Source: an uncultured Balneola sp. (GTDB lineage Bacteria > Bacteroidota > Rhodothermia > Balneolales > Balneolaceae). From it: a DNA stretch of 43,774 bases. The position numbers and the translations under genes are program-made. The notes under the pieces were generated by a model. The model did no database searches. It was not told the origin of the DNA and saw only the letters and a list, made by a program, of their open reading frames with translations. Below, piece by piece: positions 1-8,999 of this stretch. The stretch is taken from assembly GCA_902529365.1 (NCBI GenBank), contig CABZWK010000014.1, positions 1-43,774 of the forward strand. The letters run 5' to 3'. Every line of letters begins with the position of its first letter. Position 1 is the stretch's first letter.

Positions 1-740
1 TTCAAACAACCTATTCTGAGGTTGAAAATGCACCTGAATCAGGTTTTGAGGCTACTAATGCGTCATGGTATATTTACACTGGAGAGGCACCAAATCTACC
101 TAAGCATGCTGTCTTACCGAATAGCAACGCTACTATTATCATTAAAACTCCAACGGGTAACTATGCTAAAATGGAAATAATAAGTTATTACGAAGGGAAT
201 CCAGATGTGACTTCAGCTGAGTTTGCTAATTTCATGACTCGTCCAGCGGATGGATATTTCAGCTTTAACTATGTACTACAGGAATCTGAAAGTACCCAAC
301 TATTTCACGTTGATTCCTATACATTCTTAGATCTGGACACAGGTAGTATCGTTGAAGATTCCCTTTCATCACAATGGGATATTGGCTTTAATGCTACGAA
401 TATTATTGCGAACACTGGGTATAATGGTGGTTTACAACCATTAAATACGGCATATAATTTGGTGGATGAAGCGCCGTTGGAAGGCTATGGAAGTATGGAC
501 GCATCTTGGTATACTTATACTATGAACAACACGCCTCCACATGCTATTTTACCTAAAGAAAACTACACCTTAACAGTGAAGACTCCGGATGATTTGTATG
601 CTAAATTCAGAGTTATTAGTTATTACAAGGGCAATCCAGATGTTAATTCTCAAAATTTCATCAATTTTATTCGCCCAGCTGACCGCCATTATACTATTGA
701 ATATGCCCTACAAAAAGATGGCTCTCGCTTTTTTGAATAA
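1..740 (+). CDS. HmuY-family protein with tandem domains (5' end outside window)
   Basis: The reading frame is open from the left edge (first full codon at base 3) to the TAA at 738-740, giving 245 visible residues with no start codon in the window. It ends with one complete HmuY-like unit and begins inside another. Both carry SWY-x-YT, a HA-x-LP turn, a KTP strand, YAK and ISYY-x-GNPDV in the same order, and the second unit also shows the family's WDIGFN segment. HmuY proteins of Bacteroidota are surface or secreted lipoproteins, some of which bind heme; I cannot see heme ligands, so the ligand here is unknown. An N-terminal lipobox would lie outside the window. A strong terminator follows about 100 bp downstream, so this is probably the last gene of its transcript. 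Family fairly sure, function not. Confidence 0.75.
   Translation, partial: QTTYSEVENAPESGFEATNASWYIYTGEAPNLPKHAVLPNSNATIIIKTPTGNYAKMEIISYYEGNPDVTSAEFANFMTRPADGYFSFNYVLQESESTQLFHVDSYTFLDLDTGSIVEDSLSSQWDIGFNATNIIANTGYNGGLQPLNTAYNLVDEAPLEGYGSMDASWYTYTMNNTPPHAILPKENYTLTVKTPDDLYAKFRVISYYKGNPDVNSQNFINFIRPADRHYTIEYALQKDGSRFFE
30..734 (+). repeat. Tandem protein-level duplication of HmuY domain
   Basis: Bases 30-305 and 471-734 encode two aligned blocks of about 90 residues, each the C-terminal half of an HmuY unit. ISYY-x-GNPDV and RPAD occur at matching places in both. The DNA has diverged more than the protein, so this is an older domain duplication kept by selection, not a recent DNA repeat. Confidence 0.7.
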
Positions 741-840
741 CATTAGATGACTAGGTTAATTGTTCATCTTGCCTTAGCTATTTCTGAAGCTTAGGAAGTA
801 AGTGTTTTCCGTATAATCATCGAACAACCAAATCAAACTA

Positions 841-868
841 AGCCCTCTTTTAGAAGGGGGCTTTTTTT
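841..868 (+). terminator. Rho-independent terminator after HmuY gene
   Basis: AGCCCTCTT (841-849) pairs with AAGGGGGCT (854-862), with one G-T wobble, over a TTAG loop, followed by a run of seven T (862-868). It lies between the plus-strand HmuY gene and the minus-strand histidine kinase. The T-run is on the plus strand, so it mainly serves the HmuY transcript. Confidence 0.85.
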
Positions 869-920
869 GCATGATAGTTATTCTCTTTTCAGCCCAATTA
901 AACCCTATTTTGCCACTGTA

Positions 921-2324
921 TCAGGTAATAATCGGTAGTTGAAAATAAAACCGACTACCTTTACCCACCTCACTACTTACTAGTATGTCAGTATCATGTG
1001 CTTTCAATATTCCTCGCGCTACAGCAAGACCTAAGCCTGTGCCCCCTTTATCCCTTGAACGAGCTTTATCTGTTCGGTAAAATCGGTCAAAAAGCCGATC
1101 TAGATGTTCGGAAGCAATACCAATTCCTGTATCCTCAACCGAAATTTGGATTTGAGTTTCAATCTGTTCACAAAGCACCTTTATACTACCTTCATTAGTA
1201 TACTTTAAGGCGTTCATAATGAGGTTGTCCATGACCTGATCTAACTTATCTCTATCGGCATGTACCGATGTGTTAGTCGAGATTTTCAGGGTTAATTCTA
1301 TATTTTTTTCCTGTGCTAATGGTTCGTACGTAGTGATTATATTTTCTAGAAAAGACCCTATCTCCACCGCTTCTTTATCTATAAAATGTTCATCCATATC
1401 GTACCGTTGCAACATTTTAATATCGTTAAATAAACGAACCACGCGTTCCACTTGATTCTGCATGGTCACCATATACTGTGCTTTTTTTTCCTTCGATAAA
1501 GCCTCTATTTGAAGCATCTCAATAGCACCAGATATCGTATGTAAAGGGTTTCTGACTTCGTGGGCAATGTCAGCAAAAAATTGTTTTTGTTTTTCGTTCA
1601 GCAATTGGAGCTGCCTATTATCCTTTTTAAACCTTTCCGCCATTTTATTGAGTGATGTGGCTAAGGTTCCGAATTCATCATTACGATCCATTTCAAGGGT
1701 TTCATGGGTCTGACCATCAGCAATGTTTAGTGCTGCATCATTTAGCTGTTTTATGGGCGCTGCCATATATTTAGAAAATATAAAGCTCACCACCATAACC
1801 GCAGCAATAGAGAATAGCATACCGGCATAAATAATATGACGAATATTGTCTACTGCCTCATAATATTCTTCTTTGTCCTTACTAATTCGTAAGTAACTTA
1901 CACTAGGAAACCCATTATCTACTTTAGCAAAAGCCACTAACCTCATATAAGTCGGATCATTCATAACATAAATCTCTTCATTATTCCCTAGCACTGAATC
2001 CACTACTACTTCACTTAAAAATTCTCGTGAATCTACAAATACTTGTTCGGGCTGAGTATTATAGATTGGTATACCAGTTGAATCAAATAAAGCTAAATCA
2101 TAATCGAATAAAGCCGTGGTTTCTGTAATGAATGGAAAGAAATCGGTATTTTCATCCGACGACTCAACGGCTTGTCTTACAATCCGCATGTCATTTTTAA
2201 ATTCATCAAGCCCTGCTGCAAATAGGAAGAAACGAATGCTTAAAATAGCATAGGCGCTTATGGTGATTATGCCGATGATTAATAATAAAATGTAGGTTAC
2301 CGAAAGCTTAGCTTGAATATTCAT
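921..2324 (-). CDS. Two-component sensor histidine kinase (HAMP, HisKA, HATPase)
   Basis: Membrane sensor kinase of 467 residues. A transmembrane helix near residues 8-35 is followed by a periplasmic sensor segment to about 162, a second helix at about 163-184, and a HAMP linker. The HisKA dimerisation helix carries the phospho-acceptor His255 in IAHEVRNP. The ATPase domain has the N box (NLIMNALKY, 367-375), DTGIGI (398-403) and GTGLGLA (428-434). All catalytic motifs are intact. Its ATG overlaps the stop of the upstream response regulator by four bases (ATGA at 2321-2324), so the two are translationally coupled and almost certainly partners. The sensed signal cannot be read from the sequence; the periplasmic domain matches nothing I recognise. 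Confidence 0.93.
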   Translation of the reverse strand: MNIQAKLSVTYILLLIIGIITISAYAILSIRFFLFAAGLDEFKNDMRIVRQAVESSDENTDFFPFITETTALFDYDLALFDSTGIPIYNTQPEQVFVDSREFLSEVVVDSVLGNNEEIYVMNDPTYMRLVAFAKVDNGFPSVSYLRISKDKEEYYEAVDNIRHIIYAGMLFSIAAVMVVSFIFSKYMAAPIKQLNDAALNIADGQTHETLEMDRNDEFGTLATSLNKMAERFKKDNRQLQLLNEKQKQFFADIAHEVRNPLHTISGAIEMLQIEALSKEKKAQYMVTMQNQVERVVRLFNDIKMLQRYDMDEHFIDKEAVEIGSFLENIITTYEPLAQEKNIELTLKISTNTSVHADRDKLDQVMDNLIMNALKYTNEGSIKVLCEQIETQIQISVEDTGIGIASEHLDRLFDRFYRTDKARSRDKGGTGLGLAVARGILKAHDTDILVSSEVGKGSRFYFQLPIIT

Positions 2325-3028
2325 GAATGTATAAACTCTCTATTGAAACCATAGCCAATACCTCTGTAGGTTTTTATTAATTTGCCTTCTTCCTTCATTT
2401 TCAATCGTAGATTTTTTATGTGCACATCTACGGTTCGATCAAAAATAAATTTCTCCTCGTCTGATATATGCTCTAAAATTTCAGATCTGCTGTATACGAC
2501 TTTAGGATGTGTAAAGAATAATTCAGCTATGATATATTCTGTATGGGTTAAATCTATTTGCTGGTGACTTATAAACATCTGTTTTGAATCGGTATCCAAG
2601 TAAACATGATCGTACCGTAACCACTGCTTTTTTTCTGGTTGCATTCGACGGAGTTGACTCTCTACGTGCGCCTTAATCAAATGTAAGCCTGCTGGTTTTT
2701 TAATGTAATCATCCGCACCTAGTTCTAAGCCTTCAATTTCATGTTTTTCCTCATCTCTGGCTGTTAAAATAAGAACTGGAATATCAGATAGTACCGGATG
2801 TTTTCTAATGTGTGCACATATTTCTTTTCCATCCATGAAAGGCACCATTATATCTAAAATAGCTAATTCAATTTCATCGGCATACGATTCTATAATAGCT
2901 AATGCCTGCTTTCCATCCTTTGCCCAGTGAACTTGAAAATGATTCAACTCTAGGTAATTGGCTAACATTTCGCCCGATTCTAATTCATCTTCCAGTAAAA
3001 GTAGGGTATGTTTTATCTCCACATTCAT
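2321..3028 (-). CDS. OmpR-family response regulator
   Basis: DNA-binding response regulator of 235 residues, the usual length for OmpR/PhoB types. The receiver domain (about 8-120) has the acidic pair near the N-terminus (LLEDE), the phospho-acceptor Asp59 in AILDIMVP, Thr89 in LILTARD and the conserved Lys in YIKKP (about 110-111). A winged-helix domain follows (about 135-230), with the recognition segment RTVDVHIKNLRLK and the terminal wing YRGIGYGF. It is the first gene of a two-gene unit with the histidine kinase. A TATATTTG element and a 20-bp inverted repeat lie in its leader and may be its promoter and an autoregulatory site. Confidence 0.95.
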   Translation of the reverse strand: MNVEIKHTLLLLEDELESGEMLANYLELNHFQVHWAKDGKQALAIIESYADEIELAILDIMVPFMDGKEICAHIRKHPVLSDIPVLILTARDEEKHEIEGLELGADDYIKKPAGLHLIKAHVESQLRRMQPEKKQWLRYDHVYLDTDSKQMFISHQQIDLTHTEYIIAELFFTHPKVVYSRSEILEHISDEEKFIFDRTVDVHIKNLRLKMKEEGKLIKTYRGIGYGFNREFIHS

Positions 3029-3060
3029 GGGGGTTTATTGAAGATTCAGGTATATAATGG

Positions 3061-3080
3061 AGGCTTGATTTGACAAGCCT
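3061..3080. promoter_or_regulatory. Palindrome in leader of response regulator (possible operator)
   Basis: AGGCTTG (3061-3067) and CAAGCCT (3074-3080) are perfect inverted arms with a 6-bp spacer. The site lies directly downstream of the TATATTTG element and would cover the expected transcription start of the regulator gene, as an operator would. It could instead act as an RNA hairpin in the leader. No T-run follows on either strand, so it is unlikely to be a terminator. Confidence 0.4.
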
Positions 3081-3081
3081 A

Positions 3082-3089
3082 CAAATATA
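3082..3089 (-). promoter_or_regulatory. Candidate Bacteroidetes-type -7 element for response regulator
   Basis: On the minus strand this reads TATATTTG, an exact match to the TAnnTTTG -7 consensus, about 55 bp before the regulator ATG. I found no good TTTG -33 element at 19-21 bp upstream, so the call is tentative. Confidence 0.4.
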
Positions 3090-3160
3090 TTTAGCACTAT
3101 AGTTACTCTCTATAATTAACTAAATTATAAAGATATCTTTTGTAAATAACATCCAGTACT

Positions 3161-3976
3161 ATGACCGCGAATACCACATCTAATCGACCAGTTGTTTGGA
3201 TAACAGGAGCCTCTTCGGGTATAGGAAAAGCATTTGTACAGCAATATGCAAAGGAAGGCGCACATCTTATTTTATCTTCTAGGCGGGTGGATGAATTAGA
3301 AAAGCTCAAATCTGACTTAGCTAGTGATTCTAGTGGTGATATACTGGTTCTGCCATTAGACCTTTCTTCTGGAGATACATCACTGCAGAAAAAAACGGAA
3401 GAAGCCTGGGCCTGGAAAAACAAAATTGATGTCCTAGTGAATAATGGAGGCATTAGTCAGCGCTCATTATTTCTTGAAACCGATATGCAAACTATTCGTC
3501 GACTAATTGAGATTAATGTGTTTGGAGCCCTAGCTCTTAGCCGTTTTATTTTACCCAACATGGTTAACCAAGGCTTTGGACATATTATCGTAACTAGCTC
3601 AGTTGCCGGAAAGTTTGGGACTAAATATCGTTCAGGTTATGCGGCGAGTAAACATGCCATCCAAGGTGCTTTCGATTCAATCCGTCAAGAAATGTATGAG
3701 CATAATATTGACATTACATTAGTATGCCCCGGCCCTATAAAAACAGCCATAACTCAAAATTCGCTCACCGGCGATGGCCAAGCATTCGGTAAAATGGGCG
3801 ACTTACATACCCATGCAATGGATGCCCATGAAATGATAGGTCGAATTTGGCCTAAGATTATAGCACGTAAAGAAGAAATTATAGTATCTGGACCTAAAGA
3901 ACGTCTCGCACTGTACCTCAAACGATTAGCCCCAGGAATCTTGAATCGTATTCTAAAACGCTCAAAAGTAGTATGA
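3161..3976 (+). CDS. Short-chain dehydrogenase/reductase (SDR) family oxidoreductase
   Basis: Classical SDR of 271 residues, probably NADP(H)-dependent. The Rossmann glycine motif TGASSGIG is at 15-22, followed by an RR pair at 41-42 of the kind that often favours NADPH. The structural NNAG motif appears as NNGG (94-97). The catalytic set is Ser146/Ser147 in VTSSVAG, then Tyr160 and Lys164 in YAASK, and PGPIKT (190-195) closes the cofactor site. The substrate cannot be inferred; overall it resembles the broad DHRS7/YbbO-type acyl or retinol reductases. It is divergent from the response regulator and convergent with the DUF58 gene, so it is probably a single-gene unit. Confidence 0.9.
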   Translation: MTANTTSNRPVVWITGASSGIGKAFVQQYAKEGAHLILSSRRVDELEKLKSDLASDSSGDILVLPLDLSSGDTSLQKKTEEAWAWKNKIDVLVNNGGISQRSLFLETDMQTIRRLIEINVFGALALSRFILPNMVNQGFGHIIVTSSVAGKFGTKYRSGYAASKHAIQGAFDSIRQEMYEHNIDITLVCPGPIKTAITQNSLTGDGQAFGKMGDLHTHAMDAHEMIGRIWPKIIARKEEIIVSGPKERLALYLKRLAPGILNRILKRSKVV

Positions 3977-4033
3977 TTAAGTGAACGGAATGAGCAGACA
4001 TTTCCACAACTCATCGATTCATTCCAAGTTACA

Positions 4034-4939
4034 CTACCCTAATCGACTTCTTTTTTTCAAATAATGAATGAGTGCCTCATTAAAGGGCTTCTCAGTGGAT
4101 ACGGATTCAAAATCTATTTGAAATTCATTACAGGCCTGCTTAAACCCTTGCATATACATAGCCACTTTGGCTCGATAATCATGGCCAATCTGTGCGGGTG
4201 AAATCTCGATTTGTTCACCACTCTCCAGATCTTCTAGTAAATAACGTTCATGTATAAGATCTAAGTTCAACTCGGTAGAATGTTCCGTTACGTTAAACAA
4301 TATAACTTCATGCTTGCGATGGCGTAAATGTTTAAGTGCCGATATCAATGCCTCATGCACTTCTATATTTTCGTATAAATCAGTAAAAATAACTACTAAA
4401 CTTCGCTGGTGAATACGTTCAGCTAACTCATGCAATGCAGCAGCTGACCCGGTACGCTCGCCTTTATTTTTTGTTAAATAAGGCTCCATTTCTAAAAAAA
4501 TTCGCCTCAAATGTCCCCTGGTACCCTTAGCAGGGAGCAAATTACCGATCGTATCAGCAAAAGAAGCAAATCCTACCGCATCTCTTTGGCCTTGCATTAG
4601 GTACCCCATTGCCGCAGCTAAATGGGTAGAATACTGAAGTTTAGTCCATTGAGCCTTATGTTGAAAATGCATCGAAGAACTCGTATCCAAAACTAAAAAA
4701 CATCGCAAATTAGTTTCTTCTTCATACTGCTTCACATAGAAACGCTCTTTTTTTCCATATGCCTTCCAATCTATATGCTTAAAATCGTCGCCCGTGTTAT
4801 AGGGTCTATGTTCCGCGAATTCAACACTAAAGCCATGATAAGGGCTTTTATGTAGGCCAGCGATGAATCCCTCAACAATTTTTTGGGCTTTAAGCTCTAA
4901 TCCTTTTATTTGAGATAGTATTTCTGGATCAATATTCAT
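4034..4939 (-). CDS. DUF58 domain protein (VWA-like)
   Basis: Protein of 301 residues from the ATG at 4939. A TTG 36 bases further upstream is also in frame, but the family's conserved start (ILSQIKGLELKAQKIVEG) follows the ATG directly. The DUF58 signature HRPYNTGDDFKHIDWK is at about 44-59. A von Willebrand A-type fold follows, with a metal-binding DxSxS set (Asp85, Ser87, Ser89) and a later FTD that could supply the third metal ligand. DUF58 proteins usually sit beside a MoxR-type AAA ATPase and other VWA genes in envelope-stress or assembly clusters. Here it instead follows carB by 44 bp on the same strand and may be co-transcribed with carAB. Its function is unknown. Confidence 0.85.
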   Translation of the reverse strand: MNIDPEILSQIKGLELKAQKIVEGFIAGLHKSPYHGFSVEFAEHRPYNTGDDFKHIDWKAYGKKERFYVKQYEEETNLRCFLVLDTSSSMHFQHKAQWTKLQYSTHLAAAMGYLMQGQRDAVGFASFADTIGNLLPAKGTRGHLRRIFLEMEPYLTKNKGERTGSAAALHELAERIHQRSLVVIFTDLYENIEVHEALISALKHLRHRKHEVILFNVTEHSTELNLDLIHERYLLEDLESGEQIEISPAQIGHDYRAKVAMYMQGFKQACNEFQIDFESVSTEKPFNEALIHYLKKRSRLG

Positions 4940-4983
4940 AATCAATGGTACTAAAACAGACCCATAAATGGCCAAATTACCCG

Positions 4984-7812
4984 CTATTTAGACAAATAAA
5001 GATTCTTGAATTCGAAAGGTTTCCTAAAGTGTTCATCCTTAAAATCTTGAGCAAAATAAATACTTTCCCCCGTCGACTTCATTTCTGGTCCTAACTCTTT
5101 TTTAACCCCAGGAAATTTATCGAAAGGAAATACTGGCTCCTTGATGGCCCAATATTTTAGCTTAGATTCTAAGTCAAACTCACTAAGTTTTGCGCCCAAC
5201 ATCACTTTCACTCCAATGGCTGCCTCTGGCCGCTGCGTGGCTTTTGCAAGGAACGGGATAGTGCGAGTAGTTCGAGGGTTCGCCTCTAGAACATATACCT
5301 TATCGTCTTTAACTGCATATTGCACATTTAAAAACCCTTGAATATTCATAACTTTGGCAATTCGCTCTTGATATGCTCGGATGGTTGCCTGAATCTCATC
5401 TGACAAGGAGTAGGGGGGGATAACGGCCGTTGAATCACCAGAATGTACCCCTGCTGGTTCAATATGTTGCATCATTCCAGCAATGTGAAGTTGGTCACCA
5501 TCATAAACAGAGTCTACGTCCACTTCAATGGCATGTTCTAGATATTTATCGATCAAAAATGCATTTTCTGGATGAGTCTTTAGAATGTTGGCTACATATC
5601 GCTCAAGCTCCTCTTGTCTGACTGCAATCCGCATACCTTGACCGCCTAATACATAACTTGGGCGAATTAACACCGGATACCCAATACGATCAGCAATGCT
5701 TAAAGCGCCTTCTACATCGGTAGCCGTACCATATTCAGGAAAAGGAATATCTAGGCGAATAAGTAAATCAGAAAAGGCACCTCTATCTTCGGCAAAATCG
5801 ATTCGTTCAAACTCAGTCCCAAAAATATGGATTCCCGCCTTGACCAAGCGTTTACCTAATTTCAACGCAGTTTGGCCACCTACCTGGATAATGACCCCTT
5901 CTGGTTGTTCATGCTCAATGATATCAAGTACTCTCTCCCAATAAACAGGCTCAAAATATAGCTTATCTGCAAAATCAAAGTCCGTAGAAACAGTTTCTGG
6001 ATTACAATTAATCATGATTGCTTCATAACCCATCTCTTTTGCTGCAAGCACGGCGTGCACACAAGAGTAATCAAATTCTATGCCCTGTCCTATGCGATTG
6101 GGGCCACTCCCTAAAATAACCACCTTCTTGCGATCAGACACGATGCTCTCATTTTCACCTTCATACGCAGAATAGTAATAGGGTGTTTTGGCCGGAAACT
6201 CTGCCGCACACGTGTCAACCACTTTAAATACTGATTTAAGACCCAATCCTAAACGATAGGCGCGAACCTGATCATCGGTTACCTTTTCTCCCGTTTTACT
6301 CACTAGCCAAGCAATTTGTGCGTCCGAAAATCCTGCTTGCTTAAGCTCATAGAGCTCTTCCTTTGTAAGTTCTCCTAGAGCTTTACCCTCAGTTCTATTC
6401 TCCAATGATACCATGTATTCAATCTGTTGAAGAAACCACGGGTCTACTTTGGTGATATCAGCAATTTCATCTACAGAGCTACCCAGTTTAAAAGCATTAC
6501 GAATCTGCAAACTTCGATCCCAATACGGGTTAACCAAACGATCTCGAACGATCTTTCTATTTATTTCTTCATAGCCGTCAGCCCCTAAACCGTCGCGTCC
6601 AATTTCCATACTTTGCCAAGCTTTATTGAGTGCCTCAGGAAAATTACGTCCAATACTCATTACCTCTCCAACCGCCTTCATTTGTGTAGACAATTCCTCG
6701 TCAGCTCCAGGGAATTTATCAAAATTGAAACGGGGCACTTTACACACTACATAATCAATAGAGGGCTCAAAACAAGCGGAGGTATTACCAGTAATTTGAT
6801 TGTCCAACTCGTCCAATGTATACCCAACGGCTAGCTTGGTTGCAACCTTTGCTATTGGATACCCCGTTGCCTTGGAGGCCAGTGCAGAAGAACGACTCAC
6901 CCTAGGGTTTATTTCAATCGCAACAAAACGATCCGAACTCGGCTCCATTGCAAACTGAACATTACAGCCCCCAGCAAAGGTGCCAATGGATCGCATCATT
7001 TTTATAGCCGCATTACGCAGTATTTGTAACTGCTTATCGGTGAGAGTCTGTGTAGGTGCCACCGTTACGGAATCTCCGGTATGGACCCCCATAGGATCCA
7101 TATTTTCGATGGAACAGATAATCACCACATTATCATTAGCATCCCGCAAAAGCTCGAGTTCATATTCTTTCCAACCAAAAATACTTTCTTCTATGAGAAC
7201 GGAATGAACAGGACTCATTTCAAGTCCGTAAAGAACTTTTCGATCAAATTCTTCTTCTGTCCAAACAATACCACCACCAGCACCACCCATTGTGAAGGAG
7301 GGACGAATTACAATAGGTAATCCCCCCAGTTCTTCCTTGATTTCCTTTGCATCCAGTAATGAATACGCTTGCCGGCTACGACATTGTTCTATCCCAATTT
7401 CTTCCATGCGATCCCGAAACAGTTGTCGATCTTCCGTCAATTCCACTGCATCTATATCAACCCCAATAATCTGAATACCCTGCTCCTTCCAAAAGCCTTC
7501 CTTTTCCAAATCTCTAGCCAAATTAAGTCCCGTTTGACCCCCCATAGTCGGTAGAACCGCATCGGGTTTTTCCTTGGCTACAATTTCTTTGATCGAATCG
7601 GTTGTCATGGGAAGCATATAAATCGCATCTGCCATGATCGGATCCGTCATAATGGTAGCTGGATTCGAGTTTATAAGTACGATTTCATATCCTTCTTCTT
7701 TCAAAGATCGACAAGACTGAGAACCAGAATAATCAAATTCACATGCTTGCCCGATAACTATGGGGCCAGAACCTATAATAAGAATTTTGTTAATGTCGTT
7801 ACGTCGTGGCAT
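4984..7812 (-). CDS. carB: Carbamoyl-phosphate synthase large subunit, lacking the allosteric domain
   Basis: Makes carbamoyl phosphate from bicarbonate, ATP and ammonia delivered by CarA, feeding pyrimidine and arginine synthesis in the cytoplasm. Length is 942 residues. The family N-terminus ([15 protein letters not shown]) begins a complete first ATP-grasp half. The oligomerisation region is at about 400-555. The second half restarts at [18 protein letters not shown] and has its own ATP-grasp site ([23 protein letters not shown]). The protein stops about 25 residues after [10 protein letters not shown], where E. coli CarB (1073 residues) continues into the MGS-like domain that binds UMP, IMP and ornithine. 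The next gene starts 44 bp on, so the domain is absent, not frameshifted. As I recall, CarB of about 940-950 residues is usual in parts of Bacteroidota. carA lies 74 bp upstream. Confidence 0.97.
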   Translation of the reverse strand: MPRRNDINKILIIGSGPIVIGQACEFDYSGSQSCRSLKEEGYEIVLINSNPATIMTDPIMADAIYMLPMTTDSIKEIVAKEKPDAVLPTMGGQTGLNLARDLEKEGFWKEQGIQIIGVDIDAVELTEDRQLFRDRMEEIGIEQCRSRQAYSLLDAKEIKEELGGLPIVIRPSFTMGGAGGGIVWTEEEFDRKVLYGLEMSPVHSVLIEESIFGWKEYELELLRDANDNVVIICSIENMDPMGVHTGDSVTVAPTQTLTDKQLQILRNAAIKMMRSIGTFAGGCNVQFAMEPSSDRFVAIEINPRVSRSSALASKATGYPIAKVATKLAVGYTLDELDNQITGNTSACFEPSIDYVVCKVPRFNFDKFPGADEELSTQMKAVGEVMSIGRNFPEALNKAWQSMEIGRDGLGADGYEEINRKIVRDRLVNPYWDRSLQIRNAFKLGSSVDEIADITKVDPWFLQQIEYMVSLENRTEGKALGELTKEELYELKQAGFSDAQIAWLVSKTGEKVTDDQVRAYRLGLGLKSVFKVVDTCAAEFPAKTPYYYSAYEGENESIVSDRKKVVILGSGPNRIGQGIEFDYSCVHAVLAAKEMGYEAIMINCNPETVSTDFDFADKLYFEPVYWERVLDIIEHEQPEGVIIQVGGQTALKLGKRLVKAGIHIFGTEFERIDFAEDRGAFSDLLIRLDIPFPEYGTATDVEGALSIADRIGYPVLIRPSYVLGGQGMRIAVRQEELERYVANILKTHPENAFLIDKYLEHAIEVDVDSVYDGDQLHIAGMMQHIEPAGVHSGDSTAVIPPYSLSDEIQATIRAYQERIAKVMNIQGFLNVQYAVKDDKVYVLEANPRTTRTIPFLAKATQRPEAAIGVKVMLGAKLSEFDLESKLKYWAIKEPVFPFDKFPGVKKELGPEMKSTGESIYFAQDFKDEHFRKPFEFKNLYLSK

Positions 7813-7886
7813 AGTGAGTAGTAAGAGTGTTAAAGTGGGTTATATTCGTTTAGTTCTGTGACTGTTGTGCCATCGTTGATCCTAGC

Positions 7887-8999
7887 TCAAGACTTATGTT
7901 TATCCATGAGTTCCACAAATTGATCAAACAGATAGGCTGAATCGTGAGGACCGGGTGAAGCTTCTGGATGGTACTGAACCGAAAAGCCTGGAAACCGCTT
8001 GAAAGCCAATCCCTCCACCGATTTGTCATTCAGGTTTATGTGGGTTACTTCAGCAACATCATCGGTCACACTATCCTCTATTACCGCAAAACCATGATTC
8101 TGTGTTGAAATTTCAACCAATCCTGTCGTTAAATTTTTTACTGGTTGATTGGCACCTCTATGTCCTACAAACATTTTACCTACTTCAACCCCCTCACTTA
8201 GCGCCATTAATTGATGGCCTAAACAAATTCCAAACAATGGTTTACCCGTCGCTTTAGCAAATTCGACTACCTCTAAGGCATAATCTCCAGTCGGGTTAGG
8301 ATCCCCTGGTCCATTCGAGAAAAAGAATCCATCAGCATTCCAATCCTTCACCTCATCAATTGAACACTGGGCTGGAAAAATTCGCAAATTACAACCTCGC
8401 GCTAAAAAACTTTGGATAATATTTCGTTTAATCCCGTAATCAAAAGCGGCTATTCTATAACGAGATACTCCCTCGGGCTGATAGGTCTGCGCCTCCTTTC
8501 TAGTCACTCTAGTGGCTAGTTCTAAACCTTCCATGGGTTCCCAATCGATCGCTTTTTGCACCAATACCTTCGGGTCTAATTCCTCGGAAGAGATAACCGC
8601 ATTCATAACCCCCTTCTCCCTAATGTGTCGCACTAACGCCCGAGTGTCAACCCCGGAAATACCAACAACTTTATGCTCTTCAAGATACTGCTGAAGACTG
8701 CGATCGGCTAAAGGATTACTAAATTCATGAGAAAAGGCTCGAGTAATCACACCTGCAACCATCACTTTTCTGTGCTCATCGTCCCGATCCATCGTGCCAT
8801 AATTACCAATGTGAGGGTAGGTCATCATCATGAGCTGTCCGAAATAGCTTGGATCGGTAAAAATCTCTTGATATCCTGTCATACTGGTGTTAAAACACAA
8901 CTCACCTCCGGTAATTCCCTTATATCCGACCGAAAATCCATGCACAACTGTTCCGTCACTTAATGCTAAAATTGCTTTTTCTCGAGATTGCAAAGCCAT
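7887..8999 (-). CDS. carA: Carbamoyl-phosphate synthase small (glutaminase) subunit
   Basis: Hydrolyses glutamine and channels ammonia to CarB. The 370 residues have normal family length. The N-terminal CPSase domain contains GELCFNTSMTGYQE (32-45). The class I glutamine amidotransferase domain has FSNGPGDP (227-234), the nucleophile Cys259 in FGICLGHQL, and the His344/Glu346 pair in QYHPEA, so the triad is complete. It is the first gene of carA-carB, possibly extending into the DUF58 gene. The start ATG at 8999 fits the family N-terminus (ALQSREKAILALSDGT). The 354 bp upstream contain several hairpins, one with a T-run, and may be a regulatory leader. Confidence 0.97.
   Translation of the reverse strand: MALQSREKAILALSDGTVVHGFSVGYKGITGGELCFNTSMTGYQEIFTDPSYFGQLMMMTYPHIGNYGTMDRDDEHRKVMVAGVITRAFSHEFSNPLADRSLQQYLEEHKVVGISGVDTRALVRHIREKGVMNAVISSEELDPKVLVQKAIDWEPMEGLELATRVTRKEAQTYQPEGVSRYRIAAFDYGIKRNIIQSFLARGCNLRIFPAQCSIDEVKDWNADGFFFSNGPGDPNPTGDYALEVVEFAKATGKPLFGICLGHQLMALSEGVEVGKMFVGHRGANQPVKNLTTGLVEISTQNHGFAVIEDSVTDDVAEVTHINLNDKSVEGLAFKRFPGFSVQYHPEASPGPHDSAYLFDQFVELMDKHKS

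Noticed and set aside
3987-4025. GGAATGA/TCATTCC inverted repeat between SDR and DUF58 genes
   Set aside because: The loop is about 25 nt and there is no T-run on either strand; probably chance.
4984-7812. Frameshifted or truncated carB
   Set aside because: Both CPSase halves are complete, and no MGS-domain sequence follows in any frame; the short form is most likely natural for the lineage.
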